A stretch of DNA of 64,000 nt from Helicoverpa zea (taxonomy: Eukaryota > Arthropoda > Insecta > Lepidoptera > Noctuidae), in the NCBI RefSeq assembly GCF_022581195.2, contig NC_061469.1, positions 2,542,001 through 2,606,000 on the forward strand, written 5' to 3'. A program made the translations under genes and the position numbers. Under the pieces are notes generated by a model that searched no databases, was not told where the DNA came from, and saw only the letters and a list, made by a program, of their open reading frames with translations. Positions 27,301 through 42,300 of this stretch are shown here, piece after piece. Each line of letters begins with the position of its first letter. Position 1 is the first letter of the stretch.

Positions 27301-30300
27301 TTCATACATGCCAACACCAAGCTAAGAAAGCTTAGATCTTAGAGGGGATAACGGTAGATTTGCCAGCTCCCCAGGGGTGGAAGGTCGGAGAGGAGGGGGG
27401 GGGAGCAATTTGCCCCTAATCACGTGATGAAAAACTTAACGCCACATGTATGGTTCAAGTAGATTGAATATAATCGGGTTTGGGAATACTTTGGCTCATT
27501 TATTATGGTAATTTTAATGTGTATGGGATTAATGTGTGTTTCTGTTTATGTTTGGTAGGTCCGGGTTGTAGTTGTTCATTGATTTGTAGTTGTTGTTGGT
27601 AGGTTATGAGGCAACTTACTAGCTAATATGCCTTCTATCAAAGTTTAAACTACACATATACCTAATATGTTATGCACGACCTATTATTTATTATTTTTAG
27701 TTTTATTGTAAAGTACAACTATCCTGAATCTAAATGATACACGATTCAGTTTATACTTTGAAAGACATGTGTTTAAAAAATATTTCTATTCCAAACCAAC
27801 ATCGTTTAACCGAGTTAAGAAGATGTTCTAAATTCTAATGTTTTAATTAAAAGCACACACTCAAATTTTACAAAATTTTCGTGTAAGACATTAACACGTC
27901 AGGTAAACCGTCGTTCAAAGTGGAAGTTAAGTAATAACTTAACCGCATAGCTAAGTGATCGAGTGCGCGGCAGATTGACAAGTTGTGCAAATTATCCGCT
28001 GCCGCCATTAGGGTCTTTTAATAAAGTCAGGGAGACACGGTCCAATATGTGGTCTTGTGTTAAGGCTCCTTGCTTGAAATTTCTATTTTTACACCAACAA
28101 ATCACGATAGTAATACTGCTCAACAAAACATATGAAAACTCATCAGTTACAATAAATAACAATCCAACATGTCGATTCTATAAAATATCATAACTCACTT
28201 CGACATCACTCTCACTTCGACTTCGATCTAAAGGTAGAATTCCGTGGACGCGACAATAGTCAACCTATGAAAATGTATGGCACCGTTGCCGAGGCCCGTG
28301 ACAGTCGCGCGCGGCCGACGAATTTCGTAAGCTGCTCGTGGCATTGTCAACAATTTAATTCTGGTTTTACTAAAATTCTATAGATGTTATTAAGCGCTAG
28401 ACCATGTTGAGAAGCGTACGGCCGCCAGCGGCTCACGAAATTCGTCGTCCGCGCGCGACTGTCGCGGCCCTCGACAGCGGTGCCATACATTTTCATAGGT
28501 TGACTTTTGTCGCGCGCGGCTGCGACAATCGCGACCCACGGAATTCTACCTTAAAGTTTCGTGATTGACATTGTCAAACTACACTAGCGCTTCACTATCG
28601 AGCGTGTTGACAAGTTGAACTAAATTAAAGTCGAGATTTTGACAGATCTGCCAAAATCTGTCTATCTATAGGGGAGGTAGGGGAGAGATGGGCAGTTGGG
28701 AGACATGATCAAATCAGATTAACGGGGGGGGGGTCCTTTTATTCTGATTTGATCATAGTTTTTTTTTTATTGGGTAGTTTACGTTACCGACTGGTAACGG
28801 TGTTCATCCATAGACTATCTGTCATTTCTGTGAGTTGTCAAGAACAAACACTCGTAAAAGTACTTAAATATTTTGTTGCGGTTTCGGATCGTTATAAAGA
28901 GAAAACTAATGAAAGGTATGTGTATTTTCTATTATTAATGATTGATTGTCAAAATCTCCAGTTACGATTATAGTAAGTCGATGCAATCCACACCTATTAT
29001 ACCTCTAGAAGAGGTACTACAGCAATAGTTTATGGGCCCCACGTTTTTATTTTAGTCTAATATGACCGGGACTAACCACCTACGTAGGTTGACAGGTAAG
29101 TAACTATTTTTTATTTTCTAGTTTTCAGTGCACATAAGATAAAACCGTTTTACTTAAGTTTTTTTACCGATTTTTTTTTTATAAACTAAGTCAAAAGTGT
29201 CCAATGCTCCCTATGGTAGGGAGGCTTGGACATACCATGTAATGTATAATTTGTAAATTTTTGTTCTTCTTCTTCAGTGAAAATTTGTGAGGTTATAAAT
29301 CTGCGCTAAAAATCCTTTATAGAATCTTGTTTCAGGTACCGTTGCCAACTTGATCTAGGGACTCCATATTTATCAGCTGTTAATTTTATTTTTTAACCTT
29401 TTGATACCTCTTGTATTGCTCGTTATATTAAATCTTTAGGAATTTCCCGTCGCAAACCATTCTTTTTAACCCCCGACGCAAAAACGACGGGGTGTTGTAT
29501 ATCAAGGTCATCAGCTCGTTTGTTAGGTGTGATAGGAATGTTACACGCTCAGTTTACTTGCAAGCATATGTGGGATCTAAAATTTGAAATACTAATGTCT
29601 TCTGGAACCACTGAGCTGGTCTGCTGTTAGGACACGAAGATAGGTAACCCTGAACTGCCTTTTAGTAAACCCATCGAGTTTGGGCTCGTTTAATTTGTCT
29701 TGACTAGTTTTCTTCATGTTTCTAATTGACGAGAACCTAATTCTGGAAATGGGATATGGCGGATGAAACCCTAGAATGATATATAACCCTGGATCAACAA
29801 AGGTCCATCTTTATTGTTTCTCAATCTGTGCAATTCTCCCAGAGCCAGTTTGTCATGAGGATTGTTAAACAGCTTCCTTTGGCTGAGATCGCATTAGCGA
29901 ACCCATCATAAAAAGAAGGAAACATTAAGGAGCTCCTTTAAAAAACCATGAAATAAAATAAAATTATAAATTAAAAAAAACCCCCGACCCAAAAAAGTAC
30001 GCAATTATTATGACAAAATGTTATAAACGATAAACCCTATAAAAAGCAAAAAGTAACTTTAAACACTACGTAAGTACCAACTAAAGCATGTCAGACTAAA
30101 CAAAATTTTGACGTGTCGACGGTTTTATTTAAACCGTTTAAATATCTCGTAATGTTGAAACTGATTGTAATTTTTAGGATAGCTCTTTGATTTTATCTAG
30201 CCAAACATAAGAAATGGCAATAAAAGTTGATTATCTGTAAAATCTGATTTTTTATGCAATAAATGTGAAAAAGTGCCCATCGCTCCCCTACCTCCCCTAA

Positions 30301-33300
30301 AGTATGAAATGACATTACGAATCGAAGTGAAATGCGAGTTGTTGATCGAGTTTTATAGAATCCCAATACAAGATGTGCATATACTTTTAATAATTGTATT
30401 TAGGTTTCTCCTAATATCTTTGCTAAAATAAAAAGTGTGATGATTTTTGATGAACACACTAACTTAAAATGTAGCTATTTAATGGCAATTAAGGCACTTA
30501 CTTAAATATAATTCGCAATTACGAGCTACTATCATCCTCCTAAGAAACTTGCAAATAAACAAATCTCTATATCACAAAAACGTAAAGCACCATTAAAATT
30601 ACCCAAACATTTTACCATAACCACAAAAACCATCGACATAATTGCCATCGACAAACCAGCGTACCGTATAATCACTTCACTCAAACCTTCCCTTAACACA
30701 CGAGCTGTCGCGAGCGAGTCGCGAAAACATCCCCGATACCACTGAGTAAGGAAATATGCTATATGAGAGATGCCATAATGCAGGTAGGTCAGGCCTTCTT
30801 CTAGGTCAAATACGAACGGTGGGAATGACCAAAATGATCGGTTATGTGTGAACTAACGAGGCTTTCAGGTTCTTTGAGACAACTGTCAGCGATTTTTGAT
30901 AGTACAAAGAAGGTCAATATGAGAGAAAACAGTAACGTTCCCCGTTCCCCGCACACCGGCATTTTGGCGCATTACTTTCATAGTTAAAGTTTCTTTTTTA
31001 TTTAAATATAGATTGAGTTTACTTTAAAATTAAAAAGGTATGTATGTATATTATGTACAGGTATAAATATTGAAAACTGGAAGTATTAGGTACTTTTAGT
31101 TGGTATGTGTCTTTCTTAGGAGATTTTCCGTCATGGCATCTCCGTTAGTCATTTTATTCTCCACGCTTGCTACTTAAGCAGTTTCGCCGCGGTTTCTTAA
31201 CATATTTCCACAGGTCTTTAACGTTAACTTTCGCATAAACTCCGCGTATGAAGTGTTTTAAAACATTACGGGCGGTGACGCAATTAGCCAGTTTTAAGTA
31301 GGTGATGCATGAGAGTTACGTTTTAACTTAAGAGTTTGTTTTTAAGTTTTATGCTGGGAATTTAATTTTGTTTTAACTTGTTGGTTTTGATGTGCTTTAG
31401 GGCCATATTAACTGTAATTTAAGGAATGATTTTGTAATGCTGTAAAATGAAGAATATTAAAAGTTGGCCGTTATTAATGTCTGTAAAATAGGTGTTGTTT
31501 ATTTTACACAGGTTTTCGCTTACTGAAGTAAGCTCACGTTATGCATAAAAGCACCATTTTTTTTTTAAATAATAATTTTAATAGGCTATTATTATGTTAT
31601 AAATTATTTAATAAGCTATCGATCGTTACCACTCCAAACTTATTATTAAATGGCATCAAACACTTCTCACTACTTCTTAGCAACGACTACAACAAACCCC
31701 ATTATTCAAAAACAAAAGGAGTTATTAAACTGGGCACCCTTAAGCGTCGTTCACACTAAACAATATTTGTTATTATTTAACGCAGGCACTCAATGTGCCG
31801 TGTAAAGGACGGCAAACAGTGTACGTTTGACAACAGAAGGTAATTACCGCACCCCTAGTGAGCCCACCCCTTAATGAGAATACCGACCAGGGTAACTTGG
31901 CCTCTCTGAACATACTGAGCCCCCTAATAATACCCCAATTTGTTGGTATATTTTACGTTGGCAAGGGGCGAGGGAGGTCAACATAAGCTGGTATTAGAAT
32001 GTCGACATGTGTTTTTCGGCTATAATGGTGTTTATAGGGTGAATTGGTTTGTGAATCATGACATCGGTAATTTAGTGTTTAAGAGCATTTAGTTGATTTT
32101 TGATTGATCGCCGATTTTGGGTTTGTTAATTGGGGTCTATTAAACTCGTAGCTTATTTATCATCTATGAGCAATGATTTTGTAGAGATAATTTTCCAGCA
32201 CGAATGCGGTATTAGGACTCGCATTAAAACTCAGTAACATTTGACAAAAGTTTTTGAAAAGTTAAAATCAAACTTCAATAAATACGAAGACGTGTCATCA
32301 CTGTCTAGGCGTTTCCTTCGTGGCTATGCTAATCAAGAAGTGCATTTCAGTAATTCAAAGTCAAATCATTTGTTTCATTTAGGCCTTTACAAGCACTTAT
32401 GAATGTCAAAAATTATAAATAAGGTTGATTCTAGTTGCCCATTCCAAAAGTAGCTTCTTATGGAGAAGAACGGGCAAGAATCTCCAATTAAAGAATTAAA
32501 GTATATTAACTACCGTTTAATAAACCTGCAATAAGGGGGTAAATATTCCCTTAATCAAAATATCTTAATCCTTCTAACTCTTAAAAAGAAAACTCTTAAA
32601 CACAATGCCCCTTAATCTAACAACACATTAAAGACAAAAATAATACTCCAAAATACCGCAAAATACATTCTACGATATATCAATAAAGTAAACATTACAA
32701 GGGTGCTACAAGGGGTGTAACACGTTCAAATATTAATACTACCCTCGAAGAGATAAAAACTATTAGGGCGGGGCTCGGATTATGGGCAGATTATTATTTT
32801 AACGAAATTTTAACGAAATTAGCTTACTGGTGTTAAGGGACTGTGGTGCTTTTATGGGCCAAAGATTAAGTACAGATGAGACCCTCGTTTACGGTGGAGA
32901 AAATAATTTTCGGTTCATGAAACTAAAAAACATTAATTGCTATGAGCCAATTCAAAAAATTCTGTTAGTTATTGCTAAGTATATGAGATGCTTTAATATA
33001 CAAAATATCATCTTTATCCAGCAATACTTATTTAACTTATTTAATAAATAGACTTTTTGCATTTTTTTCCGCTACTCAGCATTAAAAAAAACATTACCAA
33101 TATATACCATACAAATGAAAATATCTACTGAATTGTCATTTTTATTTCATCATCATCATCAGCCTATCGCAGCCCACTGCTGGACATAGGCCTCTCCAAG
33201 TGCACGCCACTGAGATCGATTTTCGGCTTCTCGCATTCAGCTCCTGCCAGCCGTCTTGCACAAGTCATCACTCCACCGTGCCTGAGTGCGTGCATTTTTA

Positions 33301-36300
33301 TTTATAACACCGAAATGTTTTTAACAACCGACAATCAGTTTTCTGCCTACTGTCACATCTAAATTTTCGATCCTCCCCTAGATTTCGCAGCACTCACCGA
33401 ACAAGGCTTATTAAAACTAAATTGCGAAAATTGCAGTGCAAATGTGGCCCTGACGTATTTCACTAACCGGCTTACTACCATCAACTTAACACGACCTCCC
33501 GTAGCCTACTATATGTTCTACTGGAGAGATCATTTTAAATTAGCCGGTGTTATAACCCGACTAGTGTAAAAAGACCTCTCGTAGCAAGCAACCTGTTCTG
33601 GTAGTCAGGTCTTCTTATTTTGGTGGTGTGGCCCTTCTGGTAGAAAGACGGGATGATCTTTGAGATATAACGAGTATGAAATAGGGTGGTAATGTTGTGG
33701 TGTTACCCTGGTACTCGTTGACAGCTCGCCTATTGAGGATTAAGCCGATAGACTATAAATTCCATTTAGCCGAATTTATGATAGGAATGAAATTTTATTA
33801 CGTTTATTAATGTTCGTGGTTTTTCGTGAAAAATGTTTTGGGTGATGTTATTTTTAGTAGGAGATGACCCTATCATAATATAACGTAGTTTTTCATAATT
33901 TAGTCGTTTTGTTTATTAAATATTGTTGAATATTTCAGTTTTTGTCCAGTTTTTCTCTATTTAATGAGATGAAAACGTCCAGATTAATTTAGGTACTTTA
34001 CCATTCCTCAAGTAGCAACCAGCTTTAGTTAAGACAACCCTCAAAGGTGTTAATTTTCAAAAATATCTTTAGATAATATGTGTTTCTTTGTCTTCAGGTG
34101 TGGTTTCAGAACCGGCGAGCGAAATGGAGGAAAGCGGAGCGATTGAAGGAAGAGCAGAGGAAGAGGGAGGGCGATGTGCTCACTAAGAGGGACCCCGCCG
34201 ATGATAAGGTACGATAACAGTTTGATCTGCGATAAGAAGTAAACAACACTCACTATAGGTACATATGAGGCACCAGAAAGTGTTACCAAGTCCTACCAAT
34301 AGAGGAATCATGTACAGAGCAGACTATTAAAGTGTTAGTAGTATCAGTTTTTATGCGGTTAAACTCTACGCCGACCTGATATAGCTAGGGAAGTGATAAT
34401 TGTCACGTAGACATTAGTTCTGGATGTAGTAACTTCCACCTATTACATAAATCATAGCACCCTGAACCCCAGCTATTTCTTTCAATGTTATGAAGACACC
34501 CAACTTAGAAATGTCCAACACCACTACAAATAGCATAACCACCTAACCAAATTTTCAAAATCCAGGGGTCTTCCGAATGCGGCATGTCCCGGGGTTCGGC
34601 GGAGGCCTCACCCGTGTCCGGCGCGGCAGTGTCACCCCGAGCGTCTCCCCCTGTCACCCCCGGTTCGCCTCGTCGCTCCCCGTTGCGATCGCCGAATAGA
34701 TCACCCAATAGATCGCCAAGACATGAGAGGTAAGATCTTAGAATAAGTGGTATATGGATAGGAATGTATTGAAAATGAATGTAAGAAATAATAGAATGGT
34801 TCTTTAATTAGTTGGTTTTAATTGTAATTTGTGTGAAGGAGAGAAGCGTGCAGTATATCTCTAGAATATAGAAGTATGTACCTATTGTAAGAACTTAGAA
34901 TGGAGAAATTGTTGTGACTCATATAAGCGGTTGGCTTTATGTCTTCGAAATCTATTCCTAAGTTATTTTAAGGCAGAAGAAAAGATGCAAAATGGGAACA
35001 GCCTAAATTATAATTTCTTGCTTCTTTCCTTCATATAAATATTTCAAGGTCTTTAATTTTTGTCAAGGTCAAACTGCAGCACCTGAACTATACCTATTCT
35101 CATCAGAAATAAATGAGAGTTTAGTCAAAAATTTACCATTTTCATCAGGTCTGAAGCCAGCTGCCCGTCTCCCGCGCCCTCAGTGGGCAGTGCGAGTTCA
35201 AGAGACGGCGCTATGGACCAGCGTCCCCCTCACCACATCTTCTCACCTTTCGACCAGTAAGTACCATTGGATTATGGAGATAGATACAGTTCGGGCAAAA
35301 TAACTTTGCAATTTTAAGGTTGGCTATTTGACTCTTACGGATACGTTATGTACGGTAGCTTTGCGTGTAGGCTACTAAACTTATTATTTTAATTATTATT
35401 TATTAAACTTACTATTTTAATTTTATCATTAAAATTGCAAAGTTTTAATTGGTGCGAACTGTAAATGCAAGTTTTGGAGTGAATATAATTTTGGAACCCT
35501 GTTTCGCGATCCGATCCTGCGTAGATTGTGTGATAAGTTATTAGTTACTTGCCACTTTTATAAGTTCAGCTCTGAAAAAACATCATGAATTTCATGGTGT
35601 TCTGTTACGGAACCCTTCATTTACTCCTGTAATAAAATAATTAAAATTCTACGAATTAAGACTGTCTTAGCGCAACCACTTACCGTCTTAATTAACTAAT
35701 GATCATAATACTCTGTTTAAATACATAAAAGTTAGGAACGATGACAACAAGTGTACGCAGAGTGTGTCATCAGCCATAGAGGGAAATTATACAGAAGATA
35801 AAGTTATGAATAAATAGGTTTACCGCAATGATTCTGCATAAGTTCAGTTCTATAATGAGGAGAATTCAACCATCGCTCTTTAAATGGACCACTCTCATGA
35901 AATGAAACATACAAATATGTGAACTGTTACAAACTTTTAACAGTAATTGCCGTTTTTTTTCACACTAATATTTCTTCTGGTAGAGATACTTGCATATTAT
36001 GTTGTAATTCGTTCCGAAAATTTCTTAAATATCCGCGCAATTGCAACCTCTGCTAGCAGTGGACTCGCACCAACGCGTTAATTTTTTTCAAAGTTCGCGA
36101 ACAATTTTGGTATAAACTCGCATTTAAAGTGAAATATAGTAAACCTTCTGCATTTCTTGTCATACATCGTCGGTGGTCTTATGACGCTATGAGTTTATGA
36201 AGGCAATTACTCGATTAAGAGCGCGCTGCCCGCCCCGCGCTAATCAACACTAATTATATTGCTACCAAGCTACAGTATTAACATGCTAGCAAGGAGTTCA

Positions 36301-39300
36301 GTTTTCATACGAGTACTACTTTGTTTTATGTGGGATTCTTTGGCTTAATTGAACGGTTTGAGATAAAAAATAGTGTTAACGGCACCGAGATTTATATTGA
36401 CTTTAACTTCACACGCAACAATTCTATTTATGTTTGTGCTTGTGTGTGGCTGTACCCACTATCCATCATAGTCCATATTGTTAAGTTTGTTTCTTATTTC
36501 TACCTTATACCGTATATGGAATGTAATGAACGATATGAATATGAACTTCTATTGACTTCTGAATGGGAAACGAGAGTAGGATAGAGTATCTTGTACGGCT
36601 GTATAGTCTGTGCGCCTTGAGTCATTTTTTTCCACCACAAAATATTACGGGAAAGTACTTACCACTTAACCTATCTACCAGAATAAATACAAAAATAACA
36701 TAACTTTGCATGAAACAACTGGATTAATCCCAACTCTATGTTGCTTTAATTTATAAAAATTAAACCATCAAATCAAAAACAATGTTATTATTATTAAGAG
36801 CATCAGCGTCTGATTGACATTGATTCAGTGGCTTCCATTTAAATTAATTTGTTGTAACTAGCCGGTATGTAGGCCATAGACTAACGAGTAACATAGACGT
36901 GGCAATCGGAAGGTCGGCGTCATTGATTCTAGTCTATTGATTACTTTATTTATAGATTTAAAATTGTTAGTGTGTCTGTATAGTATAAACTCAAGTGGCT
37001 CCCTATTCGTCTTCGCAGGAACACTCGCATTTTGTGTGTTCTTTTTAATATCCTTTTTAATCCCAAAACTCCTTCCTATCTGCGAGAACGCTTTTCATTT
37101 GTTCGCTCGCCTGATGCGCTCTGTAGAACGCATCTCAAATCTCTCCTTAAAATCCCCTCCCATTCCACTGACTTTTATTCCTTCTCCTTCACAGTTAACG
37201 CAGTACGGTTGTGGAATTCGCTGCCGCCTGAATTAAGGAGCTGTCAAACTGTTGCAACTTTCAAACAGAAACTCAAAAGCTACTATTTGTCCTCCTCTTC
37301 TTCATAGAGTCATTTTATAAAATATGTATTTTTGTATGTATGTATTATCTTTTGCTTTATATATATATGTGTATGATTTATATATCTTTACTATGTCTTT
37401 TACACAGTCTATCTACTTCTCTTTATTCTAACTCTCCTACTACGGGTCAGCTGGAAGAGATTTCGATTTAGAAATAAGCAGTACCTTTGTACTATTTTAT
37501 GCTATGTATACTTCTTTTATATTTTCACTGTGTACATAAATTGTTAAATAAATAAATAAATATATTTATGTTTTGAAATAAATGTCAGGAACAAAGGTCC
37601 TCATGTGCTCGATTCTGGTTTGCGCGCAAACAATGCTTACAACCTAAAATAAATTATTAATAGGGACATACCTATATCGAGAATATCGCACGGATGAACA
37701 GAATACAATATTTTTATCGTCAATTCAAACGATCGGTCACGTTAAAAAACTTCGCAAAAACTAGAGTTAACAACAAACTAAACAACTAGTTTTTCAGGGA
37801 TTGTTTCACTTATAAACTATTTTATTTGGTGCAATTTTATATAGGTCCAATTTAAGTCTTCAAAATCGCCTAGTTCCTATCTAACCTCCACAGTATTAGC
37901 ACTAACAAATTAATTACTAACACAAACCACCCAACTTGTACCCAACTTCGAAGTCTCAACTCCCAAGATTGACTTTAATCGAATCAGACGGAGTTTAATT
38001 GTCAATAATAATGATCTCGGGTTAACTCGGTTTTACTTGGCAACTTAACTGAACTCGCGCTTAATTAGTTAAGTATTGATTAACTTTGTTATTGGTTAGC
38101 TACTTTTGTTAGTTTAATTAATGGCTTAATTTGCTATTGAGATTGATTGGAAAGCTATTCTTAGTGTCCTTAAGTGATGTTAAGTTTTTCTTTTAAGTAA
38201 TTATTATTTTAGCATCAGTTACCATTAGTTTGCATCATTATTTCAATGAAAATATAATTTAGACTTGTAACTCCTGGTATCAATCGGCATAGATAGGTTT
38301 TTCTGGAAATCTATTTTTCCACATGCGACCTAAGTCCCAATGGGAAATTAGTACATACCTGCATTACACCTTCTAAGGTTAGAACTGGCTTAAACAGTTT
38401 TAAAGATCATTTTTTTTTACAAGTAATCAAATACCTTATCCACACAATAATTGAACCTTACCTAAACACAAAATACGCAAAGTTCACTCAAATCACTTAC
38501 AAATCCGGTGCAGCCTTACGGAACTCAACATCCGGGCTGACCGGATCCCGTCTAATGCGATATGTAGCGCCGAGTCCGGCTTATAGCGCCTCTACGTGGA
38601 GTTATCTCACTCCACGGAGAACAAAATCACTAGCGGAGGTGCCATAACGGAAAATCTCCCAAGAAAGTTGCGCGCCAAAATGCGGGGGACGAGGAACGCT
38701 GTCTTCGCCCTTGTGGCGTTCTCCGTCCGAAAATATTTTGTAATACCAAAAATCGTTGACAGATGTTCCAAAGAAGGGCTTCGGGATGGTTCGAAAGAGT
38801 TACCGCGGCCCTGGTATATAAAAGGCTTAAGACGGAACACGGTGGGTTTTAGTCAGTAAGAGTCTGACAGTCCCTCACGCTGCTAACCCAGAGCGGGACA
38901 TTTGTTAATTTCCCATAAAAAAGAAATCAAAAACCCAAAGGTCTCGTTAGTTCACTCATAGCTGGTGGTTTTGGACCTACCCACCGTATGTATTTGACCT
39001 AGAAGAAGGCACAAGCATGACCTACCTGCATTACGGCATCTCTGCTCATCTTTCCTTACTCCTTGTCTCACACCGACTCTATGTAGAGAGTAAAGACTTT
39101 TTGGCACGTCGTCGCTTGAGATTAGGATCTACGATTTGTTTGTGTTGTTTAAGTGATAAGGATTGGTGATTGGGTTTATTTATTTTAATGGAGATGTTTG
39201 TGTTTTCAGTCTGATATTGAATTGATGTTGAAAAGAATACGCTAAACAGTCCTTGCCTATTTTAGAATTGCCAACTCCAGATGCTCGGTTTTCGACTACA

Positions 39301-42300
39301 GTAAAAAATATAATTAAGTTATCAACACGGTAAAATTAACAAAACTGTCGTGTAGTCTCTTTTCAGTAGTTTTCTGAACTGCAGATTCTAGAACTACCAT
39401 CCTACATAATAGGCATGATGACAAATTTTTAAATTCCTTTGTATGATGTAGGTATACCTCTATTTTATATGAAAAATTATTAATTTTAAGAAAATGCGAA
39501 GTTTTTTTATCAAATAATTGCATTTTTCTCTGTCCACTTTGAATCCGGCGCGAAAACGCTTGTCAGTGTCATGTCGTCACTTGTGACGTCACGACTGAAA
39601 TTACAAGACGCAAGTAAACAACGCTCGTGCAATAAATAAGTTTTTTGTGTTATTAAATAATGAATTCGAAAGGGCATAGGTGTTGTGGGGTCCCCCAGTG
39701 TAAGAACACATCCAAAACAACTCCTGATGAGTTATTTGTGTACGTTCCTCACAATAAAAAAATACGAAACAAGTGGCTTAAACTTGCAAGGCGAGATTCA
39801 AAAGCAATATTGCCCAGGGTACAACTTTATTTTTGTGAAGATCACTTTGATGTAAGTTATTACATAGTTCTCTAGATTCTAGCATAGTTTATAATGTAAA
39901 TAACTATTTCGAGGTTAGGTTTCATCTCTCATTGTTTTTTAACCCTAGAAAGATAATCATATTTTGTACTACGGAAAAGATAATCATGCGTAAAATTGAC
40001 GCATGTAATTCAATTAGCTATAGCTCTAGGTTTATTAGTTTAATTCAATAAATTATATTTTATTATATATACACATATATTCTAATAATTAAAACTGCAG
40101 ATATTTTTTTAAAATTATTTATTTATATTAAAAAAGCAACAAAAATCTAAACGTCTTCTATAAATCAATGAAATTATATAACAATTACTCTTTCTAGTGA
40201 TAACTCATTTATTATTATAATAATCAATCTGTTTTTTAGGAAAATATCAACAATTAGCTTATCTTATAATATAGGAACATAAATTTATATAAAAGTAAGT
40301 TACAAATGGCTTTGGCACATATCAACGTTATGGTCACGACATATCACTTTCCTATACATTTTTTGCAGGACGCATTTGCTTTTCGCCTTTTTTTAGAAGG
40401 GCAATAGGAACAATAAATTGGTTTTTTCGCTGCTGGTCCACAATCATTGTCTTCGGGTGTTTCAGGCACTTCATTTGGTAATATATTAGAGATATTATCT
40501 CGCAAATATCTCTGCAAAGTAGGGGCGTCTAAATCACGATAAAGATAATCATGCGTAATTTTGACTCACGCGGTCGTTATATTTCAACATTGGTGGCACT
40601 TACCTTATTGACACGTACGCCATACGATTACTCCCAGCGACGAATGAAATGTCATAAACGCACAGCTATGAATTCGCGCTAGTTAGAAAGAAATAGCAAT
40701 TAAAAAAAAATGCATGCGTAAATTTTACGCAGATTATCTTTCTAGGGTTAATTAAACTAGTATACTTACGTGGAAGTTTTAACATTTCTAAATTCAGCTG
40801 AACAAAAATCTTTATTTGATGCCAAAAACTTTCCCAGCATTATGATATCAATTCTAGGCAAATTAGCGCTGTTTGCCTTGATAAATCCGGGCTCCATAAC
40901 TCGTGTTATAAACAATTAATTAATTAAAAACAAAGATCGCAGTGGAAGTTCACAATAACGAAATGTGACGTTCGCGCGCTTTCGCGCGAGTTGTTTTGAG
41001 AAATGACGTCACGAGCTCTGATTGGTGTTCAAGATATCATGGCGGATTGCCTTATTTCGTAATTTTATTTTATCAAAATACATATTAATCACATTATTAA
41101 TAAAGAAAACAATGCGCGTTTTATATTCCAAGCTTCAAGTTTAATTTAATAAATATATTATTTTAATGATTTTTGATTACTGTCATCATGCCTATTGTAT
41201 TGCTTTCAGTATCTTGCGACCCATGTTTTGAGTAAAAACAAAATACAATCATAACTTTTATTTAATTAAAATAATAAGAATACAATTTATGATAGGGAAA
41301 TATTAAAACTAAGTATCAAAATATTCATCCGCATCGCTGTCAGCGGGGATCGTGCCCAAACGGCTAGCTGCATTGCCACGCTGGATGGCAATCATAACTT
41401 ACCTTACTATTTAATCTTAGACAGTCCTTCAGAACTTCAATTTACGAGTAAGATGATTGAAAGACCAACATAGTCACAGATAAGGTCAGTGACCTCTGTA
41501 ACTGTAACCCTAATAGCAATACGTTCACAGCTATCACTGTAACGGCTATTGTTTGAATTTCGAACGAACGGCGGCGCGTGCGCAAGCGATCAATTGTTTA
41601 GTGGAGACTGCGCATGGAGGTGCGAAGGGAGTTTAAATTTTAATAAGACCTGTTTGCGTTTTGGAAGTTTTAGTTTGAACATGTATTTCAATATTTTAAA
41701 AAGGGTATTATTTTGGATCGTCATTTAAATGACAATGATAACTATCAATATATTATAAATATGCGTCACTATAAAAAAACTGTGAGTAAATAGGACCGAC
41801 TTCTTTTCTTCCTACTCAGTAAATAAATATGTGAATTTTAAATACAGTTTACATGACTACCATCATCATCATAAAATTATCAATTTAAATATTTGAAACT
41901 CTTGTTTGAAACAAATATTATATTGCCTTAAAAAAAAATTAACCCTTGAAATGCCACCACATGGTACAAAATACCACATCCACATTACACAACATCGGGA
42001 CACGTTCAATTACACGCGAGTTTCACACGCGCGACGAAATTATCATAATAATTGTATCAACGCGCACGACGCCGAATCAATTGAGCTCTTACTTGTATTT
42101 CATTATATCGATCAATTGTACTGAAACTGATCAATCAGTGTAGGTACTTTAATTCATTTGTGTAGTAGTGATTTTAGATATTTCTTCTGGGTGGAATAAT
42201 GAAGACTTAAGTTGGTTTTCAAACATCAGACGAAAGTCTGATCTGGCTTTCATGCCAAAGCTACAGAAGCGATTTAAATAAAAGGTAAACATATACTTAG

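Larger units (their letters stand above)
19000..34097 (+). other. Drgx: Drgx intron 3 (15.1 kb)
   Basis: Splits homeodomain positions 46/47. Besides the listed repeats, 19.5-25.5 kb shows no clear gene. CpG-rich blocks at 20560-20790, 21370-21540 and 22340-22480 are unassigned; the first carries a 93-codon - strand open frame with no recognised motif. 30.3-32.3 kb holds little but a dispersed repeat and a CpG-richer block at 31780-31930. 33.3-34.1 kb shows nothing definite. Confidence 0.85.
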
